Source of the DNA: Ancylomarina subtilis
GTDB lineage: Bacteria; Bacteroidota; Bacteroidia; Bacteroidales; Marinifilaceae
Direction: 5' to 3'
Length of the DNA stretch: 64,000 bases
Assembly (NCBI RefSeq): GCF_004217115.1
Contig: NZ_SHKN01000001.1
Coordinates: 310,001-374,000, forward strand
The notes under the pieces were generated by a model. That model saw nothing but the letters and a program-made list of their open reading frames with translations, did no database searches and was not told the origin of the DNA. A program made the position numbers and the translations under genes. Below, one piece after another: positions 42,000-51,293 of the stretch; the first letter of the stretch is position 1; each line of letters starts with the position of its first letter.

Positions 42000-42703
42000 G
42001 TTATATTCCAATTGATGATAATGACTTTATTCTCACAACCAATAGAGATGAAGATCCAGGTCGGGTTGCTATCAACCCTCAAAAACACATGCATAATGGC
42101 TTTGAATTGTTTTATCCAAAAGATTCAAAGGCTAAGGGGAGTTGGATAATCAGCAATTGCAAAGATACAACTCTTTGTGTGCTTAATGGGGCTTTTAAAA
42201 AGCATAAACGTAAGGCTAATTACAGGCAGAGTAGGGGCCTGATGCTTCTGGATTATTTCAGTTATCTCAATCTTGATGATTTTATTGAAAATTATCCCTT
42301 TGAGGGTATTGAGGCTTTTACTTTAATTGTAGTGGGATCTGATACTGGATTTAGGTTGACTGAGCTAATTTGGGACGAAAAGGAATTATCTGTTAGAGAA
42401 TTAGATCCTTCTGCTGCTCATATCTGGTCATCAACAACTCTGTATACTGAGGCGATGAAATTAGAACGGGAAAGGTGGTTTCGTGACTGGTTAAATAGTG
42501 AAAGGGAATTAAATCCGGATTCAATATTGAAATTTCATAAGACAGGGGGGGCTGGCAATATGGAGTATGGTTTGTTGATGAACAGACGAAATGTTGTCAG
42601 GACAGTTAGTATCACTCAGGTATTGGGGGGTGTGAAAGGTCACTGTATGCGATATTTTGATTTATTAGATGAGGAAGCTTGTAAGAATCATTTAGGAGTA
42701 TAA
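41987..42703 (+). CDS. NRDE/TANGO2-like N-terminal nucleophile protein
   Basis: A 238-aa protein beginning MCTLSYIPIDDNDFILTTNR, with the NRDE motif (here TTNRDEDPGR) that defines the TANGO2 family. The Cys2 after the initiator Met would become the nucleophile of an N-terminal hydrolase if Met1 is removed. Length and the WGSTF-free alpha/beta pattern fit the bacterial group. TANGO2 is linked to acyl-CoA and haem handling in eukaryotes, but bacterial function is unproven. It overlaps the DinB-like gene. Confidence 0.88.
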   Translation: MCTLSYIPIDDNDFILTTNRDEDPGRVAINPQKHMHNGFELFYPKDSKAKGSWIISNCKDTTLCVLNGAFKKHKRKANYRQSRGLMLLDYFSYLNLDDFIENYPFEGIEAFTLIVVGSDTGFRLTELIWDEKELSVRELDPSAAHIWSSTTLYTEAMKLERERWFRDWLNSERELNPDSILKFHKTGGAGNMEYGLLMNRRNVVRTVSITQVLGGVKGHCMRYFDLLDEEACKNHLGV

Positions 42704-42725
42704 TACGTGTATTTCGTTTATAAAA

Positions 42726-42759
42726 AAAATGGCTATCGAAATGAATCGATAGCCATTTT
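42726..42759. terminator. Bidirectional terminator
   Basis: AAAATGGCTATCGA/TCGATAGCCATTTT, a perfect 14-bp stem with a 6-nt loop, between the NRDE gene and convergent pckA. Confidence 0.92.
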
Positions 42760-42789
42760 GTGTTTTAATCCTGGATAAATCAGAAATGA

Positions 42790-44451
42790 TTATTTTCCTG
42801 GACACTGAGCAATAATAGCTGCATCGATATCTTGCTTGCTATATGCTTTGTCGTAATTCTCAGAGAATTTCTTTGCAAGGTTCTCCGCAGTAGTCTTGTA
42901 AGCCTGCTGATCTTCCCAGGTATTGATAGGAATCAACATTTCACTAGGAACGTTAGGACAAGATGTAGGTACATTTACATGGAATAACTCATCCATAACA
43001 TACTCAACCTTATCTAGCTCACCATTAAGAGCTGCATCAACCATTGCTCTGGTGTACTTTAATTTGATACGAGATCCGGTTCCGTATGATCCGCCGCTCC
43101 ATCCAGTATTAATTAAGAATACATTGGTGTTATGCTCATCCATCTTAGCACCAAGCATGTCTGCATAAATATTTGGATTACATGGCATAAATGGCTGTCC
43201 GAAGAAACGAGAGAAAGTTGCCTGAGGCTCAGTAACTCCGGTTTCAGTACCCGCTAATTTTGAGGTGTATCCCATCAAGAACCAAAGCATTGCTTGTTCT
43301 TTCGTTAATTTTGATACTGGAGGCAATACGCCATAAGCATCAGCTGTTAGGAATAAAATTGTTTTAGGGTGACCAGCTGTAGACTCTGGCTTAATATTAC
43401 TTAAGAACTCAAGAGGATAAGATGCTCGTGAGTTAGGCGTGAATCTGGTATCAAAGAAATCAATCTTCCCATTAGGATACATCATTGCATTCTCAATAAT
43501 CGCACCATGTTTCTTGTAATCTGCATTGTGCATAACAGCATCCCAAATCTCTGGTTCGTTCTTACGCTCCATATCAATCATTTTGGCATAACAACCGTTT
43601 TCAAAGTTGAAAATACCATTGTCGCTCCAACCGTGCTCATCGTCACCTAAAAGGGCACGATTAGGATCAGCAGAAAGAGTTGTTTTACCAGTTCCTGAAA
43701 GACCAAGTAGTAATGCAGAATCTTTCCCTTTACCTTCATTTGCTGAGCAATGCAATGGCAATACTCCATTAAAAGGAAGTAAGTAGTTCATTACGGTAAA
43801 CATCAATTTCTTCATGCTACCTTGATATTGAGAACCGTAAACAATACCTATTCTTCTATCAAAGTCAACAACAACACAAAGTCCAGATGTTTCTCCGTTT
43901 GGTAAGTCACGTACCAGACCTTTGTAGCGGTCTTTATCTAATTCGTCGTTAGGAAGAGCGATCAGTTGAAATTCCTGGTCCGCAAAAATCGATTTTTGAA
44001 TATCTTCAGGTACTGGTCGAAACATATTATCGATGAAAACCTGGTTAAGAGCTTTATCAGAAATTGTTTTTACTGGCAAGGCATATTTAGCATCTGCACC
44101 GATTACGCGGGTAGTGGTAAATACAGTTTGTTTGCTTTGAATTGTTTTTAAAGCATCTTCATAAATAAGTGCAAACGTTTGCGGATTAAGGCCGATATTA
44201 TTAGGTGATGTCCAGTCAATATTTAATTCACTTTCCGGATTTCTAACAATATATGTGTCTTTAGGGCTTCGGCCTGTCGAATTTGATGGTGTCCATGTAG
44301 CAAGTGCACCATTAGGTGTTACAATAGCATCTTTGTTTTCGACAGCTTTTGTAATTAAATCTTCTCTTGAAAGATTATCTCTAACATCCTGATGTTTTTC
44401 TAAAACTTTCTTTAGTTCTTCAATCATGTTAATTTCAATTGTACTCATCAT
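42790..44451 (-). CDS. pckA: Phosphoenolpyruvate carboxykinase (ATP)
   Basis: A 553-aa cytosolic enzyme that interconverts oxaloacetate and phosphoenolpyruvate with ATP; it feeds gluconeogenesis or, in fermenting Bacteroidota, fixes CO2 toward succinate. The ATP-type motifs are intact: kinase P-loop GLSGTGKTTLSADPNR, metal site DDEHGWSDNGIFNFENGCYA, and RSPKDTYIVRNP and RASYPLEFL segments. The ATG at 44451 is preferred over the in-frame TTG at 44475, which would lie inside the -7 box. The 3' end meets a bidirectional terminator. Confidence 0.97.
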   Translation of the reverse strand: MMSTIEINMIEELKKVLEKHQDVRDNLSREDLITKAVENKDAIVTPNGALATWTPSNSTGRSPKDTYIVRNPESELNIDWTSPNNIGLNPQTFALIYEDALKTIQSKQTVFTTTRVIGADAKYALPVKTISDKALNQVFIDNMFRPVPEDIQKSIFADQEFQLIALPNDELDKDRYKGLVRDLPNGETSGLCVVVDFDRRIGIVYGSQYQGSMKKLMFTVMNYLLPFNGVLPLHCSANEGKGKDSALLLGLSGTGKTTLSADPNRALLGDDEHGWSDNGIFNFENGCYAKMIDMERKNEPEIWDAVMHNADYKKHGAIIENAMMYPNGKIDFFDTRFTPNSRASYPLEFLSNIKPESTAGHPKTILFLTADAYGVLPPVSKLTKEQAMLWFLMGYTSKLAGTETGVTEPQATFSRFFGQPFMPCNPNIYADMLGAKMDEHNTNVFLINTGWSGGSYGTGSRIKLKYTRAMVDAALNGELDKVEYVMDELFHVNVPTSCPNVPSEMLIPINTWEDQQAYKTTAENLAKKFSENYDKAYSKQDIDAAIIAQCPGK

Positions 44452-44472
44452 ATTTTTTTTAGTTTGGAGTCC

Positions 44473-44480
44473 CAAAACTA
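44473..44480 (-). promoter_or_regulatory. -7 box of pckA
   Basis: TAGTTTTG on the minus strand, placed so transcription would start about 15 nt before the ATG at 44451. No clear -33 TTG was found. Confidence 0.5.
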
Positions 44481-44968
44481 TGACGAGATATTTAACTATC
44501 CTAATATGTAAATCTATTTTTTGTATTTATTTTTTATTTATTCTCATTGATATTTAGTAGGTTTACCGTGGGAAAGAAGTTATATATCTTCCTGATATAG
44601 TAGCTTTTCCCAGGTTTTCAGTTTTACTTTCCATCCTTACTTCTTTATTATCAATTGTTTCGGACTAGCTTATCTTTTAATATTTATATATTAAAGAAAA
44701 AAAGTGTTAATGTTGAATTGTGCAAACGATTCCGTAAAAAAGAGGTTAGATTGAAAAATGGATGAGTTTTTTTCTAACGCATAAAAAAAAAATATCGTTT
44801 ATAAACGACGCTTTTTTTTCATTTTTTGAATTTATAATTTACGAAAAAGTGAGGAGTAATACAAAAGGCAGAATAATCATGGGGAAGTATGTTTTTCTAA
44901 TCTGATTTTTTTAAGAAATCTGATCTGAAAAAATGGTTGGGAGAAAAAACAGAACTGGGAAAAATAAA
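44481..44968. other. AT-rich intergenic region, no supported gene
   Basis: About 490 nt upstream of pckA. It contains a small palindrome (ATCGTTTATAAACGA, near 44793) followed by a T run and long A/T tracts, but no convincing open frame, repeat or complete promoter. Confidence 0.5.
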
Positions 44969-44999
44969 ATGCCCATGTTTTAGGGGAAACATGGGCAAA
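44969..44999 (-). terminator. Terminator, minus strand
   Basis: GCCCATGTTT/AAACATGGGC stem (44971-44997); on the minus strand it is followed by ATTTTATTTTT. It is 260 nt past the DUF6155 gene stop, so it ends a long 3' UTR or an independent small transcript. Confidence 0.75.
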
Positions 45000-45259
45000 T
45001 AATTCTAAAGGATTAATTAACCTACTAACCAAGCTTTCGCTTGCAATCATTTAGTTTGCAAATCCTATATTTCTGTATAGAATTTCCGAACTAAAGTTAG
45101 AAATATTATTGAACTATATGCATGATCTTGAATTTATTTTTCTTGTTTATAATGATTTTATAAAAAGAATAAACTTATAAATGATCAATTAATCATGTAT
45201 TATGGTTCTTTTGTCTCTTGTAAAAGTCCCTTTGTCTTGTAATCTTAATAATGTGGATG

Positions 45260-45778
45260 TTAAATAATATTTGCCTGCTTAAACAATTTTTCAAAAGCCA
45301 CCCTGTTAAACCACCCCTGATTCAAACTTTCATTTGTAACCGTTTCAATTCGGGAATAAAATTCTTTTGTTAGACCATTTTCTGACGTATAATTGATGAC
45401 TTCCTCAAATGATTTTAGCATGCTTTTGCAAAAGGCATCTGGAATATTTTCCTTTTCTGAAGAAAATGTCTGAGCTATTTCGAGATTATAAAGCATGATG
45501 TCGGCAATGCAGGAGGGTTCAACACCTAAACGTTTAAAATGACGAATATAGTTTTGGGCAACAGAACGTCTGCATTTAGCTCTTCTTTTTGTATTAGGGA
45601 AGTATTCTTTAGATATTTTAAACTTGCATTCTTCAATGAGCTTGTTCTCGTTTGGATTAAAAGCGAAATCATAATATTCTTTAACATCCTTAAAACGTGA
45701 ATAGAGTTCTGTAATTTGATCTTGTAGTTGTTCTTTATTCAGATCATGCAAATAAAGTTTTAAATCGCGTTTGCTCAT
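45260..45778 (-). CDS. DUF6155 family protein
   Basis: A 172-aa cytoplasmic, helical protein whose opening MSKRDLKLYLHDLNKEQLQD and following ITELYSRFKDVKEYYDFAFN match DUF6155, a family without known function. The middle has basic runs (NTKRRAKCRRSVAQNYIRHF), which could contact nucleic acid, but no helix-turn-helix is recognised. It is divergent from the gene at 45882 and may share its regulatory gap. No operon partner. Confidence 0.75.
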   Translation of the reverse strand: MSKRDLKLYLHDLNKEQLQDQITELYSRFKDVKEYYDFAFNPNENKLIEECKFKISKEYFPNTKRRAKCRRSVAQNYIRHFKRLGVEPSCIADIMLYNLEIAQTFSSEKENIPDAFCKSMLKSFEEVINYTSENGLTKEFYSRIETVTNESLNQGWFNRVAFEKLFKQANII

Positions 45779-45881
45779 AAAATTCCTGTTTTATTCAATT
45801 GTATTTACTTCCACTTAACAATTGATCATTGGTTTGTCAAAAATAAGTAATATTGTAATAAGTAATATTAAGCTATAGATA

Positions 45882-46388
45882 ATGGAGCAGGAAAATATCT
45901 CTCGATTGGAGATTTTAGAGAATATATTGGAATTTTATAGAGTTCAGCCCGGTATGAATAAAGATGGTAAAATTGAAAAAGTAGAGTCATATTTATTATT
46001 AATGCACTCTATATACAGTGATTCAAAAAATGAACTCGAGGAGTTGGATATAAGCGATGTGGATTTTCTTGAAAATACTTTTGATTGTTTTAATGGGTAT
46101 TTAAATGCTCTTGGGGAAGAGATAAATAAGATTTTTGAAGAGGATGTTTTTAAACTAATGCCCATTCCTATTTATGGGTTTTCTATTATTCTGCCCATTC
46201 ATTGTATAGAAATGATAAAGAATTGGAATAAATCAGAACAGGATTATTGGCAAATTGGTGATGAGTTATCCAGACTTGACGAATGGGTTGAGTCTGATTT
46301 GTTTTTTGAAAACTTTCTGGCCTTGATTGAAAAGTTGATGTTGAGAATTAATGCAAAGCTTGTGATTGCAATTGAAGACTTGATTTAG
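45882..46388 (+). CDS. Hypothetical acidic helical protein
   Basis: A 168-aa cytoplasmic protein, not recognised. It is strongly acidic (ENISRLEILENILEFYRVQP) and predicted to be mostly helical. A mildly hydrophobic segment (LMPIPIYGFSIILPIHCIEM) in the middle may be a buried helix or membrane-touching loop. No motif points to a function. It is single, with ~190 nt to marC-like. Confidence 0.5.
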   Translation: MEQENISRLEILENILEFYRVQPGMNKDGKIEKVESYLLLMHSIYSDSKNELEELDISDVDFLENTFDCFNGYLNALGEEINKIFEEDVFKLMPIPIYGFSIILPIHCIEMIKNWNKSEQDYWQIGDELSRLDEWVESDLFFENFLALIEKLMLRINAKLVIAIEDLI

Positions 46389-46437
46389 AAAGTGTATTGA
46401 ATTGTTGTAATTTTAACAGAATTAGATAAAAGTGTAT

Positions 46438-46445
46438 TATATTTG
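46438..46445 (+). promoter_or_regulatory. -7 box of the marC-like gene
   Basis: TATATTTG followed by C, matching the consensus, about 137 nt before the ATG at 46583. No well-spaced TTG -33 is seen. Confidence 0.45.
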
Positions 46446-46582
46446 CACGCATTTTGAGAAAATAAGATGCTTTAACCCGGTTTAATTGAGTGTCATTTTA
46501 AACAATATGGGGTGCCATTTTTCAATTTGTAATTAAAAATATGTTTCATCCTGATACGAGTCAGGGCTAAAAAGAGAAGAGT

Positions 46583-47188
46583 ATGCATTTTAGTTTTATC
46601 GAGATCGTTTCTGCTTTCATGGTATTGTTTGCTGTTATTGATATTATTGGAGCCATTCCAATTCTTGTGGATTTGAAGAAAAAAGGGGGTGAAATTAAGG
46701 CACTAAAAGCAAGTGTTGTTGCCCTTGTCGTATTAATTGGATTCACGTTCTTGGGAGAGAAATTATTAGGGCTTTTTGGTGTGGATATTTCGAGTTTTGC
46801 CATAGCCGGTTCGTTTATTCTATTTATAATGGGGGTAGAGATGGCCTTGGGTATTGAGATTATTAAATATGATGGTCCTTCCGGAGTGTCTATTGTTCCG
46901 ATTGCATTTCCTTTGGTTGCGGGAGCGGGATCGTTTACTTCGGTTGTTGCGCTTCGTGCAGAATATGCTCTTGAGAACATCATAATCGCCCTTGTTTTGA
47001 ATTTAGCCATTGTTTATATCGTGTTAAGGTCGACTTCTATAGTGGAACGCTTTTTAGGAGAAGGAGGGATTCATATCCTTCGAAAAGTGTTTGGAATCAT
47101 CCTGTTAGCCATTTCGGTTAAACTCTTTATGACCAACGTTGCGGTTTCAATAAAGACACTGATTCCTATGATAAAGGAAGTTTTATAG
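46583..47188 (+). CDS. marC: MarC family membrane protein
   Basis: A 201-aa integral membrane protein with six predicted helices (about 5-25, 42-60, 67-90, 110-130, 142-160, 175-195). VLFAVIDIIGAIPILVDLKK and IVPIAFPLVAGAGSFTSVVA, the second a conserved Gly/Ala/Pro turn between helices, are the hallmark of the MarC/UPF0056 group. Function is not settled; it is not an antibiotic pump in E. coli. Length matches. Monocistronic. Confidence 0.88.
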   Translation: MHFSFIEIVSAFMVLFAVIDIIGAIPILVDLKKKGGEIKALKASVVALVVLIGFTFLGEKLLGLFGVDISSFAIAGSFILFIMGVEMALGIEIIKYDGPSGVSIVPIAFPLVAGAGSFTSVVALRAEYALENIIIALVLNLAIVYIVLRSTSIVERFLGEGGIHILRKVFGIILLAISVKLFMTNVAVSIKTLIPMIKEVL

Positions 47189-47220
47189 AAAATAGGCTTG
47201 AAATATTTCCGAATTATAGC

Positions 47221-47248
47221 TTGTAAATAGGGATTTATGCTAACTTTG
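47221..47248 (+). promoter_or_regulatory. Promoter of the rpmB-rpmG-ftsY operon
   Basis: TTG at 47221-47223, a 17-nt spacer and TAACTTTG at 47241-47248. It leaves ~190 nt of leader before rpmB, long enough for ribosomal-protein control, though no binding site was identified. Confidence 0.6.
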
Positions 47249-47443
47249 TCCGCTCAAATAATTTGAAGAAAAAAGCTGTGTGCTACTTTATTATTGGACT
47301 TTCTCGATGCTACATGTCAGTCGGAAAATAAAATTTGCTATTTCACTGTAAAAAACTTACAAATAGATTTGAATAATTCGAAAATTATTGCGTATTTTGC
47401 GCACTGTTTGAAAAGCATTTAAGGAAAAAAAATAATCTGGACT

Positions 47444-47686
47444 ATGTCAAGAGTTTGTCAAATTACTGGAAAGAGCGTAATGGTGGGAAATAACGTTTCT
47501 CACTCAAAAAGAAGAACTAAGAGAAGATTTTATCCAAATCTATTCGATAAGAAGTTCTATCTTCCTGAGGAAGATCGCTGGATTGAATTAAGAATTTCTG
47601 CTGCCGGTGTACGTCTAATTAACAAATTAGGTGTTCAAGGTGCTTTGAAAAAAGCTCAAGAAAAAGGATTTATTAAAAATTATTAA
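47444..47686 (+). CDS. rpmB: 50S ribosomal protein L28
   Basis: An 80-aa ribosomal protein of the large subunit: [20 protein letters not shown], then [20 protein letters not shown] fit L28, with the usual Arg/Lys-rich core. It begins the operon with rpmG (12 nt later) and the small DUF4295 gene, the order common in Bacteroidota. Confidence 0.97.
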   Translation: MSRVCQITGKSVMVGNNVSHSKRRTKRRFYPNLFDKKFYLPEEDRWIELRISAAGVRLINKLGVQGALKKAQEKGFIKNY

Positions 47687-47698
47687 AAGGCATATAAA

Positions 47699-47881
47699 AT
47701 GGCTAAAAAAGGTAATAGAGTACAAGTGATTCTTGAGTGTACTGAGCATAAAGATAGTGGAATGCCTGGAACTTCAAGATACATTACTACTAAGAACAAA
47801 AAGAATACTCCTGATCGTATGGAGTTGAAGAAGTATAATAGAATTTTGAAAAAAGTTACTCTTCACAGAGAAATTAAATAA
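47699..47881 (+). CDS. rpmG: 50S ribosomal protein L33
   Basis: A 60-aa large-subunit protein: [20 protein letters not shown] and [20 protein letters not shown] match L33. It has a single Cys (Cys15) and lacks the zinc-binding Cys pairs of the C+ form, so it should not bind zinc. Confidence 0.97.
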   Translation: MAKKGNRVQVILECTEHKDSGMPGTSRYITTKNKKNTPDRMELKKYNRILKKVTLHREIK

Positions 47882-47890
47882 TATTAAGTT

Positions 47891-48043
47891 ATGGCTAAGA
47901 AAGTAGTAGCATCCCTACAAAAAGGTGAAGGTCGTGGTTACGCTAAAGTAATCAAGATGGTTAAGTCACCTAAGACAGGAGCATATTCTTTTAAAGAAGA
48001 GATCGTTCCTAACGCTAATGTTAAAGATTTCTTTGCTAAATAG
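47891..48043 (+). CDS. DUF4295 small protein
   Basis: A 50-aa basic protein (MAKKVVASLQKGEGRGYAKV, then IKMVKSPKTGAYSFKEEIVP) starting 9 nt after rpmG and ending at 48043. Its size, charge and place between rpmG and ftsY match DUF4295, a Bacteroidota-specific family thought to be ribosome-associated. Confidence 0.88.
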   Translation: MAKKVVASLQKGEGRGYAKVIKMVKSPKTGAYSFKEEIVPNANVKDFFAK

Positions 48044-48065
48044 TAAAGAGTTTCTATATCGATTT

Positions 48066-48096
48066 AAAAGCTCCTCATAATTGAGGAGCTTTTTTT
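48066..48096 (+). terminator. Rho-independent terminator
   Basis: AAAGCTCCTCA/TGAGGAGCTTT stem with a T tail 24 nt after the DUF4295 gene, so ftsY may need its own promoter or read-through. Confidence 0.9.
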
Positions 48097-48258
48097 ATGC
48101 ATATTTTTTGTGTGATTATAGGCTTAGTAAGGCACTAGATTAAGTTTAGTTTTGATTCGCAAACTAAATGATGCTTGCTGTCAAATAAAAAATTAATTAT
48201 AAAATTCAAAGCAGTGTATTTTTTTGTAATTTAGCGGGCCTAAACTGTATAATAGACT

Positions 48259-49209
48259 ATGGGATTATTTGGCATTTTTTCAAAATCGAAAAAAGAAAAC
48301 CTAGATAAAGGACTTGCAAAAACGAAGGAAAGCGTATTTAAAAAGCTTTCCAGAGCAGTTGTTGGTAAATCGAAAGTTGATGAAGAAGTATTGGATGAAT
48401 TGGAAGAAATTCTGATTTCATCAGATGTAGGGGTTGATACAACTGTTCGAATTATTGAAAGGATAGAAAAACGTGTTGACGAAGATAAGTTTTTAGGTAC
48501 ATCTGAGTTAAATCGCATTCTTAAAGAAGAGATTTCTGCGCTTTTACAAGAGAACAATAAAGGAGAATATGATGCCTGGGAATTACCAAAATCTGATAAT
48601 CCATATGTAATTATGGTTGTTGGTGTGAATGGCGTAGGTAAAACAACGACTATTGGTAAGCTGGCTCATCAATTTAAACAATCAGGACGTAAGGTGATGT
48701 TAGGTGCAGCGGATACTTTTCGTGCGGCTGCCGTAGATCAATTACATATTTGGGCCGATCGAGTTCAGGTCCCTATCGTCGATCAGGGGATGGGAGCAGA
48801 TCCTGCTTCGGTGGCATTCGAAACACTTACAAAAGCTAAAAATGATGGCGTTGATGTGGTGATTATCGATACAGCCGGACGTTTGCACAATAAAATTAAC
48901 TTGATGAATGAGTTGAGTAAGATTAAACGTGTGATGGATCGTGTCATTCCTGGTGCTCCGCATGAGATTCTTTTGGTATTGGATGGTTCTACTGGTCAGA
49001 ATGCATTTGAACAAGCCAAGCAGTTTACTTTGGCAACTGATGTGAACGCTTTAGCCATCACCAAACTTGATGGTACAGCTAAAGGTGGTGTTGTGATTGG
49101 TGTTTCCGATCAATTTAAGATTCCGGTGAAGTATATTGGAATAGGTGAGGCGATGACTGACCTTCAGGTTTTCAACCGTGATGAATTTGTAGATTCGCTT
49201 TTCAGTTAG
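48259..49209 (+). CDS. ftsY: Signal recognition particle receptor FtsY
   Basis: A 316-aa GTPase that receives ribosome-SRP complexes at the inner membrane. Short acidic/basic N-terminus, helical N domain (~20-95), and G domain with G1 GVNGVGKTTTIGKLAHQFK, G2-like AADTFRAAAVDQL, G3 DTAGRLHNKINL, G4 TKLDGTAKGGVVIG. It lacks the long acidic A domain of E. coli FtsY, normal for this phylum. It follows ribosomal genes in a conserved Bacteroidota order. Confidence 0.97.
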   Translation: MGLFGIFSKSKKENLDKGLAKTKESVFKKLSRAVVGKSKVDEEVLDELEEILISSDVGVDTTVRIIERIEKRVDEDKFLGTSELNRILKEEISALLQENNKGEYDAWELPKSDNPYVIMVVGVNGVGKTTTIGKLAHQFKQSGRKVMLGAADTFRAAAVDQLHIWADRVQVPIVDQGMGADPASVAFETLTKAKNDGVDVVIIDTAGRLHNKINLMNELSKIKRVMDRVIPGAPHEILLVLDGSTGQNAFEQAKQFTLATDVNALAITKLDGTAKGGVVIGVSDQFKIPVKYIGIGEAMTDLQVFNRDEFVDSLFS

Positions 49210-49230
49210 ACTGAATAGAATATATAAGGA

Positions 49231-49261
49231 AAGACTCTTACTACAAGTAAGGGTCTTTTTT
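49231..49261 (+). terminator. Rho-independent terminator
   Basis: AAGACTCTTAC/GTAAGGGTCTT stem (one G-U) with a T tail after ftsY. Confidence 0.85.
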
Positions 49262-49395
49262 GTTAAAAGCGGATGAGTACTCAATAAAAAAAGGAATAAT
49301 TGAATTGAAGCTATTCGTCTGAATTTCTTTTCACTTCCTCAAAGATCCATGTTCGAAATACATGCAAAGAGTGGGAAAGCCCTTTTTTTTGTCTT

Positions 49396-49403
49396 ATTTT
49401 TGT
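49396..49403 (+). promoter_or_regulatory. -7 box of rimO
   Basis: TATTTTTG at 49396-49403, about 85 nt before the ATG at 49488. Confidence 0.5.
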
Positions 49404-49487
49404 GCGCTAAAATAGAATGGAGTAAGCAATAATTACGCTGATCTTTTTATTTATAATCCGATATCAACACTCTCATATCAAATAATC

Positions 49488-50786
49488 ATGAGCCAAAATA
49501 AAATCAATATCGTTAGTTTAGGTTGTTCTAAAAATCTGGTAGATACCGAACTTTTGATGAAGCAGTTGGATGCGAACCAATTTGTGGTAAGCTGTGACGA
49601 AGACAATAGCGATGCCCGTACTATTATTATTAATACCTGTGGATTTATCGGCGATGCTAAAGAAGAATCTATCGATATGATTTTGCAATATGCCGATGCC
49701 AAGAAAGAGGGACTTATCGATACCCTTTTTGTTATGGGCTGCTTGTCTGAGCGCTATCGCGACGATTTGGCTGTTGAAATACCTGAGGTTGATAAGTTTT
49801 TTGGCAAGTTCGAATGGAAATCGATTGTTAAGGAACTTAACAAAGACTATAAGCCTGATTTCTCGAACATGAGAATGATTACCACGCCCAAGCATTTTGC
49901 TTATTTGAAGATATCAGAGGGCTGTAATCGTGGCTGTTCGTATTGTGCGATTCCAATTATTACCGGGAAGCACATTTCCCGTCCGGTTGAAGAAATTGTT
50001 GAAGAAGCAACTAACCTGGCTGCTGGCGGTGTGAAAGAGTTTTTGGTTATTGCTCAGGATCTATCGTATTACGGGCACGATTTATATGGCAAATCGATGT
50101 TGGCTGTGCTGATTGAGAAGCTGTCAGAAGTAGAAGGTTTGGAGTGGATTAAGTTGCACTACGCTTATCCAACACAATTCCCCTATGATATTCTTAAGGT
50201 GATGCGCGAAAATCCAAAGGTGTGTCGTTATTTGGATATTGCACTTCAGCATTCAAGTGATAATATGCTGTCTTTAATGCGTCGGGGAATCAATCGTGAG
50301 CAAACGGTTGAATTAATCAATCGGATTAGAGAAGAAGTTCCAGGAATCACTTTGCGTACAACCATGTTGGTTGGGCATCCTGGCGAAACGGAGGCTGATA
50401 TGGAAGATTTGAAAGCATTTGTTCAGGAAATGAAGTTTGAGCGTTTGGGTGTTTTCCCTTATTCAGACGAGGATGATACCTATGCTGCTATTCATTACAC
50501 TGATGATATACCTCAAGAGGTTAAAGAGGCACGTAAGGATGAAATTATGGAGCTTCAGCAGGAAATTTCGCGCCAAGCGAATCAGGCTAGAATTGGTGAA
50601 AACATGAAAGTGATTATCGACCGCAAGGATGATGATTTTTATTATGGACGTACTGAGTTTGATTCTTACGAAGTTGATCCAGAGGTGCTCATTTCAAGTG
50701 AGAACTTTGACCTTAAAATAGGTGAGATGTGTGAAGTTGAAATAACCGATGCCGAAGATTACGATTTGTTCGCTGTTGTTATCTAA
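49488..50786 (+). CDS. rimO: Ribosomal protein S12 methylthiotransferase RimO
   Basis: A 432-aa radical SAM enzyme that adds a methylthio group to an Asp of ribosomal protein S12. N-terminal UPF0004 domain with Cys13, Cys51 and Cys85 for one 4Fe-4S cluster; radical SAM motif CNRGCSYC (Cys146, Cys150, Cys153) for the other; C-terminal TRAM domain (~365-432, GENMKVIIDRKDDDFYYGRT). All cluster Cys are present. The first motif (VSLGCSKNLVDTE) matches RimO rather than MiaB. Confidence 0.96.
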   Translation: MSQNKINIVSLGCSKNLVDTELLMKQLDANQFVVSCDEDNSDARTIIINTCGFIGDAKEESIDMILQYADAKKEGLIDTLFVMGCLSERYRDDLAVEIPEVDKFFGKFEWKSIVKELNKDYKPDFSNMRMITTPKHFAYLKISEGCNRGCSYCAIPIITGKHISRPVEEIVEEATNLAAGGVKEFLVIAQDLSYYGHDLYGKSMLAVLIEKLSEVEGLEWIKLHYAYPTQFPYDILKVMRENPKVCRYLDIALQHSSDNMLSLMRRGINREQTVELINRIREEVPGITLRTTMLVGHPGETEADMEDLKAFVQEMKFERLGVFPYSDEDDTYAAIHYTDDIPQEVKEARKDEIMELQQEISRQANQARIGENMKVIIDRKDDDFYYGRTEFDSYEVDPEVLISSENFDLKIGEMCEVEITDAEDYDLFAVVI

Positions 50787-50954
50787 TTCGCTACTAATTG
50801 TACTGATTATTGCCTGACCATAGTTTGTCGGGAAAAATATATAAAGCTTTTGCCTATTTTCTATAATGGAAACAGGTGAAAGCTTTTTCTTTTTCATCCA
50901 GTGGATGCTAATTATCAGATAAAACTTCAATTTTATTCATTCGATGTTCTTCAG

Positions 50955-51143
50955 GGGAATAGAGAACTTGTGAAAGGGAAGCCTGAAATAGAGCGGGGGA
51001 ATTGTAAAAACCTCTGAGGGAAGGCTGAAAATGATAAAGGGAATGTGGAAAACCTTCAGGGGAATGGCGAAAACGACAAAGGGAATACTGAAAACCATCA
51101 GGGGAATGCTGGAAACTTAAAAGGGAATGGCGAAAATGGCTTT
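50955..51143. repeat. Tandem array of nine 21-nt repeats
   Basis: Nine consecutive units, each starting GGGAA, at 50955, 50976, 50997, 51018, 51039, 51060, 51081, 51102 and 51123. Consensus GGGAATGCTGAAAACNATCAG. In one + frame most units read GN-EN-K/Q heptapeptides, with a stop in unit 3. The rest of 50787-51293 holds nothing recognisable. Confidence 0.92.
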
Positions 51144-51293
51144 TTTTCTTGATCTTATATGGTGAAATTTGGTTGAAAATAATCTGATGTAATAGAAGTA
51201 GGGTTTTATAACAGTAAGATAAACTCCCAATCTATGCCAGATACAGGAGTTTGTTTTAATGATGAATATCTGCTTAAACCTTACGGATTATTT

